Counted from the stretch's first letter, positions 31,290-40,319 are shown. The stretch is DNA of 64,000 nucleotides from Corynebacterium aquatimens (GCF_030408395.1 NZ_CP046980.1:1488001-1552000), one strand, 5' to 3'. Program-made: numbers and translations. The notes: generated by a model from the sequence alone, not told the origin.

Positions 31290-32075
31290 GTGCGAGTAGC
31301 CCTCTTCTCTACCTGTATCGGTGACGCCCTCTTCCCTGATGCACACAAGGCTTCAGCACTCGTGCTGTCCCGCCTTGGGTGCGAGGTGGTCTTCCCCACG
31401 CAGCAAACCTGCTGCGGTCAAATGCACATCAACACCGGGTACCAGAAAGAAACGGTGCCCATGATTAAGAACTACGTTGACGCATTCGCCGATGACTCCA
31501 TCGACTACGTCGTGGCGGCATCCGGTTCCTGCACCGGCGCGGTTCGCGAACAGCACCACCGCATTGCGGAGCGCTACGGCAACGCATCGCTGGCCGCTGC
31601 TGCGGACAAAACCGCGAAAAAGACGCTGGACTTAGCAGAGTTCATCGTCGACGTGATGGGAACCACCGATGTCGGCGCTTTCTTCCCGCACCGCGTGACG
31701 TACCACTCCACGTGCCACTCCCGCCGCTTCATCAAGGTCGGCGACCGCCCGACTGACCTGCTCAAGGCAGTCGACGGACTGGAGTTTGTGGAACTAGAAA
31801 ACGTCGAAGAATGCTGCGGCTTCGGCGGCACCTTCGCCATTAAGAACTCCGATGTCTCCTCGGCAATGGTCAGCGACAAGGTGCGCCACATCAAAGACAC
31901 CCAGGCTGAGTTCGTCACCGCCGGTGACTCCTCTTGCCTGATGAACATCGGTGGCGCAATGTCGCGCCAGCACACCGGAATCCGCTCCATCCACATCGCG
32001 GAAATCCTCGCATCCACCCGCGAGAACCCGTGGACCCCCACCTCTGCCGCATACTCGAAGGAGAAGGCGCTGTGA
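31290..32075 (+). CDS. lutA: Lactate utilization protein A, iron-sulfur oxidoreductase subunit
   Basis: 261 aa with two cysteine-rich CCG domains: CCGQMHINTGY (about residue 39) and ECCGFGGTFAIK (about residue 176), typical of LutA/LldE heterodisulfide-reductase-like subunits. It works with LutB and LutC to oxidise L-lactate to pyruvate. GTG start at 31290 with AAAGGAG upstream. The stop overlaps the lutB start (GTGA). Confidence 0.94.
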   Translation: MRVALFSTCIGDALFPDAHKASALVLSRLGCEVVFPTQQTCCGQMHINTGYQKETVPMIKNYVDAFADDSIDYVVAASGSCTGAVREQHHRIAERYGNASLAAAADKTAKKTLDLAEFIVDVMGTTDVGAFFPHRVTYHSTCHSRRFIKVGDRPTDLLKAVDGLEFVELENVEECCGFGGTFAIKNSDVSSAMVSDKVRHIKDTQAEFVTAGDSSCLMNIGGAMSRQHTGIRSIHIAEILASTRENPWTPTSAAYSKEKAL

Positions 32076-33670
32076 AAGTTGCACTAGGCACACCCACTGC
32101 CCCGCCCCACGCCCCGCATGAGCCCGGTCACTTCCGCGAAGGAACCAAGTTTCCTAAGGCCGCTAAGACCGAGCTGCAGAACTCCACGCAGCGCCGCAAC
32201 CTGAACTACGCCACCACGACCATTCGTGGCAAGCGCCAGCGCGTCGTCGATGAGTGCGAGGACTGGCAGGAGCTGCGCGAGGCTGGCTCGACCATCAAGC
32301 GCGACGTCCTAGCCCGCCTGCCCGAGCTGCTGGAGCAGTTCGAAGAAAACGTCACCGCCCGCGGCGGCCACGTCCACTGGGCACGCGACTCGAAGGAAGC
32401 TAGCCAGATCGTCGCCGACCTGGTCAAAGCCACCGGTGAGACCGAAGTGGTCAAGATCAAGTCGATGGCCACCCAGGAGATCGCCCTCAACGAGGTTTTG
32501 GAAGACCAAGGCATCCACGCCCAAGAAACCGACCTGGCTGAGCTCATCGTCCAGCTGGGTGAGGACTTCCCGTCCCACATCGTGGTGCCCGCCATTCACC
32601 GAAACCGCGCGGAGATCCGCGACATCTTCGTCGATAAGATGCCCGGCGCGCGCAAGGATCTGACGAGTGAGCCAGCTGAGCTCGCGGAAGCCGCGCGCAT
32701 GTTCCTGCGTGATCAATTCATGAAGGCCAAGGTGGCCATCTCCGGCTGCAACTTCGGCATCGCGGAAACCGGCTCTGTCTCCATCGTGGAATCTGAAGGC
32801 AACGGCCGCATGTGCCTCACGCTGCCGGAGACGCTGATCACGGTGATGGGTATTGAGAAGATCCTGCCGAAGTTTGAAGACCTAGGCGTGTTCATGCAGC
32901 TTCTCCCCCGTTCCTCGACTGGTGAGCGCATGAACCCCTACACCTCGATCTGGAACGGCGTAACGCCTGATGACGGCCCGCAGGAGTTCCACATCGTGCT
33001 GGTGGACAACGGCCGTACCGCCGCGCTGTCCAACGGCATCGGCCGCGAGGCACTGAAGTGCATTCGCTGCTCCGCGTGCCTCAACGTCTGCCCGGTGTAC
33101 GAGCGCGCCGGCGGCCACGCCTATGGCTCCGTCTACCCGGGCCCGATCGGCGCGATCCTCACCCCGCAGCTCGCCGGCATGGACTCCGCCGATGACGTCA
33201 CGGCCTCCCTGCCGTACGCCTCCTCGCTCTGCGGGCGTTGTGACGAGGTGTGCCCGGTGAAGATCCCCATCACCGACGTGCTGCTGGAAATGCGCCACCA
33301 GAAGGTGCTCAACCACCGCCCGCCGATTGAGGCCTCCATGTTTGGCACCATCGGCCTGGTCTGGGGCAAGCAAGCGATCTGGGACCGCGCCGTGCGCATG
33401 GTGGCGCTGGGCCGCGTGCTGGGCGGATTCAACGGCGTGATCGAATCACTGCCGCTGTTCATGTCCGGCTGGTCCGACTACCGCGACACCGCCGTTCCGC
33501 CGAAGCAGTCCTTCCGCTCCTGGTTCGAGTCCGACGAAGCAAAGCGCCTGCTTGCCGACGCCCGTGCTGGCGCACACACCAGCACGAAGGCCGATGACAA
33601 CAACGGCACGGACGATTTCCGGGACGCCCAGGAGGACACCTTGGGCGACGACTTGGGCCGCGACAGCTAG
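32072..33670 (+). CDS. lutB: Lactate utilization protein B, 4Fe-4S subunit
   Basis: 532 aa from GTG at 32072, overlapping the lutA stop by 4 bases and preceded by AAGGAG. The upstream open frame to 31934 lies inside lutA and is not used. Two ferredoxin-type clusters are visible: CIRCSACLNVCP (about residue 330) and CGRCDEVCP (about residue 388). The N-terminal half is the LUD-type domain. The C-terminal tail is acidic and low complexity. A CTTATCGACG copy (reverse) is at 32629. Confidence 0.94.
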   Translation: MKVALGTPTAPPHAPHEPGHFREGTKFPKAAKTELQNSTQRRNLNYATTTIRGKRQRVVDECEDWQELREAGSTIKRDVLARLPELLEQFEENVTARGGHVHWARDSKEASQIVADLVKATGETEVVKIKSMATQEIALNEVLEDQGIHAQETDLAELIVQLGEDFPSHIVVPAIHRNRAEIRDIFVDKMPGARKDLTSEPAELAEAARMFLRDQFMKAKVAISGCNFGIAETGSVSIVESEGNGRMCLTLPETLITVMGIEKILPKFEDLGVFMQLLPRSSTGERMNPYTSIWNGVTPDDGPQEFHIVLVDNGRTAALSNGIGREALKCIRCSACLNVCPVYERAGGHAYGSVYPGPIGAILTPQLAGMDSADDVTASLPYASSLCGRCDEVCPVKIPITDVLLEMRHQKVLNHRPPIEASMFGTIGLVWGKQAIWDRAVRMVALGRVLGGFNGVIESLPLFMSGWSDYRDTAVPPKQSFRSWFESDEAKRLLADARAGAHTSTKADDNNGTDDFRDAQEDTLGDDLGRDS

Positions 33671-33689
33671 AAGGGAAAGGATCGAAGCC

Positions 33690-34352
33690 ATGACTAACGC
33701 AAAACAGGACATCCTGACCCGCATCCGCAACGCGGAAAAGCTCGCTGACGCCCCCGCCAGCGTTGAACACGCCCGCGACTACCGCACGGAATCCACGCAC
33801 AGCCGTGAGGAGCTCAAGGAGATCCTCATCGACCGCCTCGTGGACTACAAGGCGGACGTCAAGACCGCTGACAAGCAGGGCCTCCCGCAGGCTCTCGCTG
33901 AGGTTCTACGCGACCGCGAATGCCACGACGTACGCTACGCGCCGGGCCTGAGCACTGAGCTTTTCTCAGCTATCGACGGCTCCGTGTCCGCAACCCCCGA
34001 CGACTCCAGCGTCGACCCGCGCACCCTTGGTGACGTGGATGCCGTTGTGACCAGCTCCGTGGTGTCCTCTGCTCAGACCGGCACCATCGTGCTGCAATCC
34101 GACGTGAGCAACCGCGCCGGCGACGGCACCGGTGTGTGCGGCCGCCGCGCTCTATCACTCGTGCCCGACCGTCACGTCTGCATCGTGGACATGGACACCG
34201 TCGTCTACGGCGTGCCTGAGATGTTCGCAGCCATCGACCCGGAGAAACCAGCAACCCTGATCTCCGGCCCGTCCGCCACCTCCGACATCGAGCTCGTCCG
34301 CGTCGAAGGCGTCCACGGCCCGCGCGACCTGATCGTCATCGTGGTGGACTAA
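33690..34352 (+). CDS. lutC: Lactate utilization protein C (LUD domain)
   Basis: 220 aa. A single LUD/DUF162 domain, with DAVVTSSVVSSAQTGTIVL and PDRHVCIVDMDTVVYGVPE in the C-terminal half. Third subunit of the LutABC lactate oxidation system. ATG at 33690 with AAGGGAAAGG upstream, 20 bases after lutB. The longer open frame upstream overlaps lutB. Last gene before the tRNA-Arg. Confidence 0.92.
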   Translation: MTNAKQDILTRIRNAEKLADAPASVEHARDYRTESTHSREELKEILIDRLVDYKADVKTADKQGLPQALAEVLRDRECHDVRYAPGLSTELFSAIDGSVSATPDDSSVDPRTLGDVDAVVTSSVVSSAQTGTIVLQSDVSNRAGDGTGVCGRRALSLVPDRHVCIVDMDTVVYGVPEMFAAIDPEKPATLISGPSATSDIELVRVEGVHGPRDLIVIVVD

Positions 34353-34357
34353 CCACC

Positions 34358-34449
34358 ACCGGTAACCGCCCCGCCGACCGACCACCCCGGCCCGTCAGCG
34401 CAGCCGGTTACCGCGCCCGCGCGCCCGAGTGCTAACATCATTCGGGCGC
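34358..34449 (+). terminator. Inverted repeats downstream of lutC
   Basis: Two potential stems: CGGTAACCG with CGGTTACCG about 37 bases apart (about 34360-34412), and GCGCCCGA / TTCGGGCGC (34421-34449) with a 12-base loop. Neither has a U-tract. They probably separate the lut mRNA from the tRNA gene. Confidence 0.4.
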
Positions 34450-34474
34450 GCTTCGCATACACGCAAGCGCACAC

Positions 34475-34551
34475 GTCTCCGTAGCTCAGTGGATTAGAGC
34501 ATTGGTTTCCGGTACCAAAGGTCGCAGGTTCGAATCCTGTCGGGGACACCA
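34475..34551 (+). tRNA. tRNA-Arg (anticodon CCG)
   Basis: Full cloverleaf: acceptor GTCTCCG/CGGGGAC (one G-T), D stem GCTC/GAGC, anticodon stem TTGGT/ACCAA with loop TTCCGGT (anticodon CCG, reads CGG), T arm GCAGG-TTCGAAT-CCTGT, discriminator A and an encoded CCA. Its 3' end borders the accessory region, a common integration site. Confidence 0.96.
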
Positions 34552-35463
34552 TTTGCTTCGAGGGTTTCGGCTTTCTCACCAGCATCGATTCGGGAATCTC
34601 CCGGACTCGATTAATACTACCTCTGGGGAGACGACACAGGTCACCGGAGGCGAAAACGGTGGAGTGAAGTTCCGCAGGGTCGGCGACAGCGAGACCATGC
34701 AGAACCAGAATCCCATTCCCGCGACGGTAATCAAGGTCAACCACGAGTTCGCAGGGAAAACCTTCCTGTTCCCCTCAACTGTGATGGCGAAGGCGACGTC
34801 ACCGTTCCTCCTGAGCCACGTTGACGACGAGGACATCATCCGTGCTGCGAAGCGTGTCTCGGACTCCAAAGAGGCGCTCACCCGCGAAGAAATCGCGGTC
34901 CGCAAAGACAAGCTCGACACGAAACGGAGCACCGACGCGGAGGTCGAGTTGGCTCCCGTGGCGGAAGACGTTGTCATCAAAGAACTGACCCGCCGCGTAT
35001 TCGGTCAGCGGGGTTGTTACCCAGGACAAGAAGAACGCGATCACCCTGGCGCAATACGTCCTTCCGACGTTCATGGCGAACGCCGGTATCGACCACTGGA
35101 CAGAAAAGGCGAAGCAGTCCGCTGTTGACGAACTCGTCGCCCTGGTCAACGCGAAAGCGAAAGAGCACACCAGCAACTTGCAGACCGAAACGACCATCGT
35201 TCCGGTGGAGCTGCCGATTGACCAGGTGGTCACTTTGCCGTTCGGTAAGGAGGTCCTCGATCAACTGTCGCGGGACCAGCAGGCGAAATTCCAGCCGCGC
35301 GAGTTTTACGACGGATGGAACCGCGGACTGTTCTCCGCAGCGAGTTTCGATTCGTGGGGCGGCGAGTACTTGCTGGCTCTGCTGCTGAACTACACCTCGG
35401 ACATTGTCTGGTGGAAGCGGCTGTACGTCTCTGACCGTGCGTCGATCATGTATGCCGATTTGG
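34552..35463 (+). pseudogene. Type III restriction Res / DEAD-box helicase remnant, left part (truncated and frameshifted)
   Basis: Only a late part of a type III restriction (Res) subunit remains. Frame 2 reads from QNPIPATVIKVNHEFAGK to ELTRRVFGQRG and is then out of frame. Frame 3 resumes with QDKKNAITLAQYVLP and continues through REFYDGWNRGLFS to DIVWWKRLY. One extra base in GGGGTTGTT (about 35011-35017) explains the shift. The N-terminal helicase motifs are absent; the sequence begins right after the tRNA. The gene is then interrupted by the IS21 element, and its nuclease end continues at 38054. Confidence 0.8.
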
Positions 35464-35519
35464 TGTAGTTGGTACGGGGTGTCTGCGTAGTTGGTACTGG
35501 TTTTCCGTGTAGTTGGTAC
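35464..35519 (+). repeat. IS21 left end: three 11-bp terminal repeats
   Basis: GTAGTTGGTAC occurs exactly at 35465-35475, 35487-35497 and 35509-35519, each step 22 bp (about two helical turns). Expected binding sites for the IstA transposase. Confidence 0.85.
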
Positions 35520-35599
35520 TGCTTTGGGGCAGGTTGGATTTCGGCGGCATCGCAATTCGGTGGTGCCGTGTCTTACCTGTTTTGAAGGAGGACGGCTAG

Positions 35600-37195
35600 A
35601 TGGCCAACTTCAAAGATATTGCGGTGTTGATTTGCGAAGGCCGCAGCTATTCCTACATCACCGAAGTGGTGGGGTGTTCGCGTCGGGATGTCTCGCGTGT
35701 GCAGCGTGTTGTGAAGGAGCATTCGCTGACGAGTGAGTCGTTAGCGTTGTTGTCGCCGGGATGGTTCGATGAGATGTTTCCCGATGGGCGCAGCGATCGC
35801 TCGAAGCAGTTCGATCAGCCGGACTACCGTGCGCTGGCACAACGGTTGAAGCACAACAAGCACCTGACCCGCCACAGATTGTGGCTGGAGTACCTCGACG
35901 AAGAGCCAGCTTCCGGGTTGGAGAAATACAAATACTCCCAGTTCTGCGACGGCTTAGCAGCGTACGTGGACGCGAGTGATCTACGCGAGGTCATTGAGCA
36001 TGTCCCAGGCGAAGAGCTGTACGTGGACTGGGCCGGTGACAAAGTCGGCATCATTGACCGGGCAAGCGGCGAAGTCGGGTTGAAAGCCTCGCTGTTTGTT
36101 GCGGTGTGCCCGTATTCGGGGTTGCTGTTTGTCACCGCCGCCGCGGACGAGAAGATGGGCTCGTGGATTGATTGCCACGTCAAAGCCCTGGAGTATCTCG
36201 GGGCCTGCCCCCGGGTCATCGTGGCCGACAACGCATCCACAGCGACGTACCGGCCGGTGAAGAATCGTGCTTACCGGGCGGTGACAGCGAAGTACGCCGA
36301 GTTCGCCGAGTACTACGGGGTCACGATCGTACCGGCCCGGCCGGGCAAACCGCGCGATAAAGCCTCAGTGGAGCGTGCGGTGCAGATTGTGTATTCCCGG
36401 ATCCTGGGCTATTTCGACAACGAGGCGTTTTTCACACTCGACGAGCTCAACGAGGCAATCGCCGAGCGGGTCGAGGAAATCAACACCGCGTTGTCCTACC
36501 CTGACGGCACGACGCGCAGAACCCGGTACGAAACCGACGAGCTGCCGATGATGCGACCGTTGCCCAAAGACGCGTTCACCAGCGTGGAATGGAAAAGCCC
36601 GAAGGTGGATCGCAACTGGCATGTCTGCTGCGACTACCAGTACTACTCGGTGCCCTTCCAGCTCGTAGGCAAGACCCTTCGTGCGCGGTTGACCAGCACA
36701 CTCGTCAGCTTGTACGACGGCGACACCCTCGTTGCCGAGCACGCCCGCTTAACCGGCTACCGCTACCGCTATTCCACCGACCCCACACACGGGCCTGCCC
36801 AGGGCCAGCACGCCCCAGCTGTGCTGAGCAATGATGAATTACTCGCATGGGCGTCCTCGTACGGGCCGGCGACGGCGGCGGTGATCACCAAGGTCTTGAA
36901 TGTGCACTCGGCAGCACCAGCCCGGGGACTACACCAAGCGCGCAACATCCTGGCCAACCTCGGCAAGAAACACGACAAGACCACGTTGGAACCAGCCTGC
37001 CAATTACTGCTGGATAAACAGCTCGCCCCAACAATCAGTGTGCTCAAGCGCATCCAATCCGACGTTGCGCACAACCGGCCAGAGCCCACTGCATCACACA
37101 CGGCACCCGCAGCAGCAATCGTCGACATCACCGCGGTCGCCGACTCGGTGTTCATCCGCCCAGCCGACTACTACGACACCACAAAGGAGGGCTAG
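35600..37195 (+). CDS. istA: IS21-family transposase IstA
   Basis: 531 aa. The N-terminal helix-turn-helix (about residues 7-40, ICEGRSYSYITEVVGCSRRDV) is followed by an rve integrase core with the DDE triad Asp143 (YVDWAGD), Asp210 (VIVADNAS) and Glu258 (KASVERAV). The C-terminal domain contacts the ends. ATG at 35600 follows GAAGGAGGACGG. The stop lies 6 bases before istB, and AAGGAGG for istB is inside the istA end. Confidence 0.95.
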   Translation: MANFKDIAVLICEGRSYSYITEVVGCSRRDVSRVQRVVKEHSLTSESLALLSPGWFDEMFPDGRSDRSKQFDQPDYRALAQRLKHNKHLTRHRLWLEYLDEEPASGLEKYKYSQFCDGLAAYVDASDLREVIEHVPGEELYVDWAGDKVGIIDRASGEVGLKASLFVAVCPYSGLLFVTAAADEKMGSWIDCHVKALEYLGACPRVIVADNASTATYRPVKNRAYRAVTAKYAEFAEYYGVTIVPARPGKPRDKASVERAVQIVYSRILGYFDNEAFFTLDELNEAIAERVEEINTALSYPDGTTRRTRYETDELPMMRPLPKDAFTSVEWKSPKVDRNWHVCCDYQYYSVPFQLVGKTLRARLTSTLVSLYDGDTLVAEHARLTGYRYRYSTDPTHGPAQGQHAPAVLSNDELLAWASSYGPATAAVITKVLNVHSAAPARGLHQARNILANLGKKHDKTTLEPACQLLLDKQLAPTISVLKRIQSDVAHNRPEPTASHTAPAAAIVDITAVADSVFIRPADYYDTTKEG

Positions 37196-37201
37196 TAAAC
37201 C

Positions 37202-37951
37202 ATGATCGACATCGACGAGACCACACGCGTGAAACTACGCGCCCTGCGGCTGTCAACCTTCGCCGACATCTACTTCGCCCTCCTCAACGACGACGCCAAC
37301 GCAGATGAGCTTCCGGAAAACATCTTCCTCGCCGCCGTCGATGAGGCACTCGAACAACGCCGGCAACGTAACGTGGCTAAAGCAATCGCTCAAGCCCACC
37401 TGTTCTACCCGCACGCCACCATCGCAGACATCTCCCGCCCGAGCGAACGCGGTATCAACGAGCGGCAACTCAAACGCCTCGCGGCCACCAAATGGCGCGA
37501 AGAGCCCACCAACATACACATCCTCGCACCCACTGGTGCAGGAAAAACCTACATCGCCTGCGCACTCGGCGTCGAAGCCTGCCACACCGGGCACAGCGTC
37601 GCCTACTTCCGGCTCGACCAACTCACCGCGAAGCTCGCAGTCCTCCCGACCACACACCCCGACTACACCGCCTTGATGAGAAAGCTCATTAACGTCGATG
37701 TCCTCATCATCGACGACTTTCTGACCATGAGCATCGACCTGCGTGGACAAGAGGACCTCACCAAAATCGTAATCGAGCGAGACGGGCGCCTGCCGACCAT
37801 CATCGCCTCACAATCCACCGCCGCCTACTGGGTGCAAACCATGCCGAACAGAATCGCGGCCGAATCCCTCGTCAGCAGACTCAACACAGGCCTACGAATC
37901 GACATCGGCGACTACGACATGAGAAAAGCTCTCAGCCGCCCCACCAACTAA
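37202..37951 (+). CDS. istB: IS21-family helper ATPase IstB
   Basis: 249 aa AAA+ protein that activates IstA and selects target DNA. Walker A is APTGAGKT at residues 109-116, Walker B LIIDDF at about 171-176, followed by sensor-like PTIIASQS and the conserved RIAAESLVSRL. Full length for the family. Confidence 0.95.
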   Translation: MIDIDETTRVKLRALRLSTFADIYFALLNDDANADELPENIFLAAVDEALEQRRQRNVAKAIAQAHLFYPHATIADISRPSERGINERQLKRLAATKWREEPTNIHILAPTGAGKTYIACALGVEACHTGHSVAYFRLDQLTAKLAVLPTTHPDYTALMRKLINVDVLIIDDFLTMSIDLRGQEDLTKIVIERDGRLPTIIASQSTAAYWVQTMPNRIAAESLVSRLNTGLRIDIGDYDMRKALSRPTN

Positions 37952-37995
37952 CCCACCCCCCACAAGCCGGCGCTCAACCAGCGCCGGCCACCCCA

Positions 37996-38053
37996 GTACC
38001 AACAACACAGAAGCCACCAGTACCACCTACGCAAAACACCGGTACCAACCAAC
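37996..38053 (-). repeat. IS21 right end: three inverted terminal repeats
   Basis: GTACCAACAAC (37996), GTACCACCTAC (38020) and GTACCAACCAAC (38042) are inverted, slightly diverged copies of the left-end repeat at 22-24-bp steps. Confidence 0.8.
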
Positions 38054-38335
38054 CGGGCTCAGCACATGTACACCACCCGCGACACCTACTACCCGGACTT
38101 CGTCGCCCAAGATGCCGCCGGCACCATGTGGATCATCGAGGGCAAGTCCGACAAGGGACGAGATGACGAAACGGTCCAAGCGAAACGAGCCGCGGCCCGG
38201 GTGTTGGTACGCGAACTGCTCGGCGAGGACGGCTTCGAGGGCCAGAAGTGGGGATACGTCATTGCCTACGAGTCGGACATTCGAGCGTCCGAGTCGTGGG
38301 AGGACTTGAAGCGGAAGTCGAATCCCGGGGCCTAA
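38054..38335 (+). pseudogene. Type III restriction Res remnant, right part with PD-(D/E)xK nuclease domain
   Basis: Continuation of the Res gene after the IS. It reads RDTYYPDFVAQD, MWIIEGKSDKG, then the conserved end GQKWGYVIAYESDI. The catalytic PD...ExK of the restriction nuclease (PDF and IIEGK) is intact. An ATG at 38066 could in principle start an 89-aa peptide, but no ribosome site is seen, so it is a broken gene end. Confidence 0.8.
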
Positions 38336-38470
38336 GTCGGTTCACGCTCCGGGGCGAATCGCGTACCGGATGGACAACTACGAAGATGCTCTTTTAAGGC
38401 CCGTGGGATGTTATTGATCGTTAGAGGCGCTAGGAGACGCCTGGCGGGGGCGATTAACCAGTCGTTAATG

Positions 38471-39307
38471 CTATTCGTAAAAGTGAACCTGAGATGCCTT
38501 CGTACCCTCGTAAGCCTGCATTCGGTCGACAGGTCCGAGTGCGAAATACCTAGCCCACAATTCTTGGATAGCCACCCATTGCTCGTTATCCATATTTAAT
38601 CGTTTGACCGGCAATCCTGCGTCGAGCGCCTCACGGGCACCTACTACCGCTCCGTGCATCTTCGGTGTGTCAATCAAGGGTGCCTGGATTTGATTGCACA
38701 AGGCATCGACTTCATCTGGAGTGCGATTATCGTTACTCTCCACAGCTTGACGTGCGATGTCGGCAATCCGGTCAAGTGCCGAACGGGCGAACTGAACCGT
38801 CGTAGCGTCGACTCCACCAAGTAGTACGGCATGAAGCTGAGCGGTATCCGGGGCCGCAGCGACCATTTCAAGCGCACGGTCGTAAGCGGCCATCATATCT
38901 TTGGCGCTGATAAACCCTCTTCCAGGGACAAACACTTGGGGATCAATAGGCCCCAAGTCGGAAGTCGGTCCCATGATAATGGAGTCCGCTCCCAGAGCCA
39001 TGATGGTCGCAGCGGACTTTGCAATCTCGGGGACCAGAATGACGAACTCTGAACTTGCAGCATGGCACATGCGGATCAGGCGGATAGCAATTTCAGGGTC
39101 ACCACCCGGTGACCGCAGCATCAAATGCAACGGCTTATCCAGCTCTTTAGAATGCAGACACTCGTTCAGTAAGGTGATGCTGTTGGGTGTTACCTGGTCG
39201 ATCATCACTGCCAGGTTGCAGTCGTACTTCTCCTCGTAAGCATTTATTAGCTCACGTCGGTCGTAACGGTGTGCATTTTGCGCGAAGAAAAGCGGAGTGT
39301 AACTCAT
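38471..39307 (-). CDS. SDH-type (ClpP/SppA-fold) serine protease
   Basis: 278 aa soluble protein of the 'serine dehydrogenase proteinase' family, a ClpP-fold protease. Visible blocks: LHLMLRSPGGDPEIAIR (oxyanion loop, about residues 61-77), the nucleophile region EIAKSAATIMALGAD (Ser98 predicted) and GPTSDLGPIDPQV (about 113-125). No signal peptide or membrane segment. ATG at 39307 follows the 61-aa gene by 3 bases, so the two form an operon. Family members are often linked to mobile DNA; function unproven. G+C content is visibly lower than the flanking backbone. Confidence 0.85.
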   Translation of the reverse strand: MSYTPLFFAQNAHRYDRRELINAYEEKYDCNLAVMIDQVTPNSITLLNECLHSKELDKPLHLMLRSPGGDPEIAIRLIRMCHAASSEFVILVPEIAKSAATIMALGADSIIMGPTSDLGPIDPQVFVPGRGFISAKDMMAAYDRALEMVAAAPDTAQLHAVLLGGVDATTVQFARSALDRIADIARQAVESNDNRTPDEVDALCNQIQAPLIDTPKMHGAVVGAREALDAGLPVKRLNMDNEQWVAIQELWARYFALGPVDRMQAYEGTKASQVHFYE

Positions 39308-39310
39308 GGT

Positions 39311-39496
39311 TTAGACGAAAGCTCCACCCGTGAAAGCGGGACGGAAAGGAGTTCGTGGAGAGCACTGGGAGGCTTCACTAAATCTTTCGCGACCAACTTC
39401 CCAAGCCTCGCGGAGTTTTCTGGTCTCGCGATCCCATGATTCGCGCTCGCTGTCACTAATCGGCACGCCAGGGAACAGAACCTCATTCTCGCTCAT
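39311..39496 (-). CDS. 61-aa protein upstream of the SDH protease (unknown)
   Basis: Starts at ATG 39496 with a strong GGAAAGGAGA ribosome site, MSENEVLFPGVPISDSERE, and is Arg/Glu rich in the middle (RETRKLREAWEVGRERF), probably one helix. It ends 3 bases before the protease gene. No family recognised. It may be a partner or adaptor of the protease, judged by tight coupling only. Confidence 0.65.
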   Translation of the reverse strand: MSENEVLFPGVPISDSERESWDRETRKLREAWEVGRERFSEASQCSPRTPFRPAFTGGAFV

Positions 39497-39701
39497 TGTG
39501 TCTCCTTTCCGGTCTTTCGCACCATCGTAAACTAGCGGCACGACACGAGCCTCGAAGTATGTTCGAAAAACTCCCCAAGAATTGGCCTACGACCTCGTTT
39601 GTGCTGGTAATTGCAGGCCGCTGAGGGTGGGGCAGAATTGGACTCAGGAACTTTCTGTCATGGACTGAAGTTGCAGTGCCAGCGGCAATGACGCTGCTAG
39701 T

Positions 39702-40319
39702 CTAAATTTCGGAAACCGCCCGCGCGGGGGTCTCACGAAACATCTTCAATTTTTTCACGAAACCCCCGGCCGGCCGAAGGAAAACGGCCACGAACACGAA
39801 AATGACCCGCTCCGCTCGTTCGGAGGGGTCATTTTTCTGTCTTGAAACGCAATTTTCAGCCAATTTTCGGCTCTCGTGCTCGGAAAATTCCTTGCAAAGG
39901 TTGAATCCGTTTTCGAAACTGGAGGCATCTACCAGAATGTGCCCCTCTCGGGGGTCTTCATCCACCGCGAGTGTGTAGCCATTCTTCTTCGACTCTTTAC
40001 TGGCTGGTTCACGGTCCAATATAATTTCAATGACTTTTATGGTTTCTCCGTAGTCGTTTACAACACCATGCTCAAAGTGCCGGTACTCATTGAGCCATTC
40101 TGAGCCGCCAATGCGACTTCCCTCTTCATCAACTTTCTCGAAGTAGAACTTCGCGGGCTGGTTTGCTGCCGCCTCCGTCGCCGGCATCCCTACTACCGCC
40201 GCGCCCCCCGCCACGGCTACCGCTGCGAGTACCGAAGCGGACTTCTTCGCAACGTCGCTTCGTCGACCGTGTGTTTCATTACGGTCTTTTGACCAAAGAG
40301 AAAACCCATGTGGTTTCAC
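39702..40319 (-). CDS. Small secreted protein of unknown function; 3' end suspicious
   Basis: About 205 aa. A signal-peptide-like segment (KKSASVLAAVAVAGGAAVVG, then ATEAAANQP) is followed by a soluble domain (PAKFYFEKVDEEG, YGETIKVIEIILDREP). GTG at 40319 has GAGGAG almost adjacent; TTG at 40328 is an alternative. A terminator hairpin at 39799-39835 falls inside the reading frame, so the last 40 residues are probably not native: a lost stop or frameshift near position 39850 is likely. No family recognised. Confidence 0.5.
   Translation of the reverse strand: MKPHGFSLWSKDRNETHGRRSDVAKKSASVLAAVAVAGGAAVVGMPATEAAANQPAKFYFEKVDEEGSRIGGSEWLNEYRHFEHGVVNDYGETIKVIEIILDREPASKESKKNGYTLAVDEDPREGHILVDASSFENGFNLCKEFSEHESRKLAENCVSRQKNDPSERAERVIFVFVAVFLRPAGGFVKKLKMFRETPARAVSEI
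39799..39835. terminator. Strong bidirectional terminator hairpin inside the 39702-40319 frame
   Basis: AAAATGACCC pairs with GGGTCATTTT, extended by CTCCG/CGGAG (one bulged G), followed by T's on the plus strand. It is exactly where a terminator for the minus-strand secreted gene would be expected. Confidence 0.7.

Larger units (their letters stand above)
35464..38053 (+). mobile_element. IS21-family insertion sequence (istA-istB)
   Basis: About 2.6 kb. Both ends carry three copies of an 11-bp sequence in opposite orientation: GTAGTTGGTAC at 35465, 35487 and 35509 (22-bp steps), and the inverse near 37996, 38020 and 38042. Multiple terminal repeats are typical of IS21. Both genes are intact. 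It is inserted in the Res remnant. I could not settle the exact outer bases or the target duplication. Confidence 0.88.

Noticed and set aside
38066..38335. 89-aa open frame as an independent gene
   Set aside because: It is the nuclease end of the broken Res gene, without a ribosome site.
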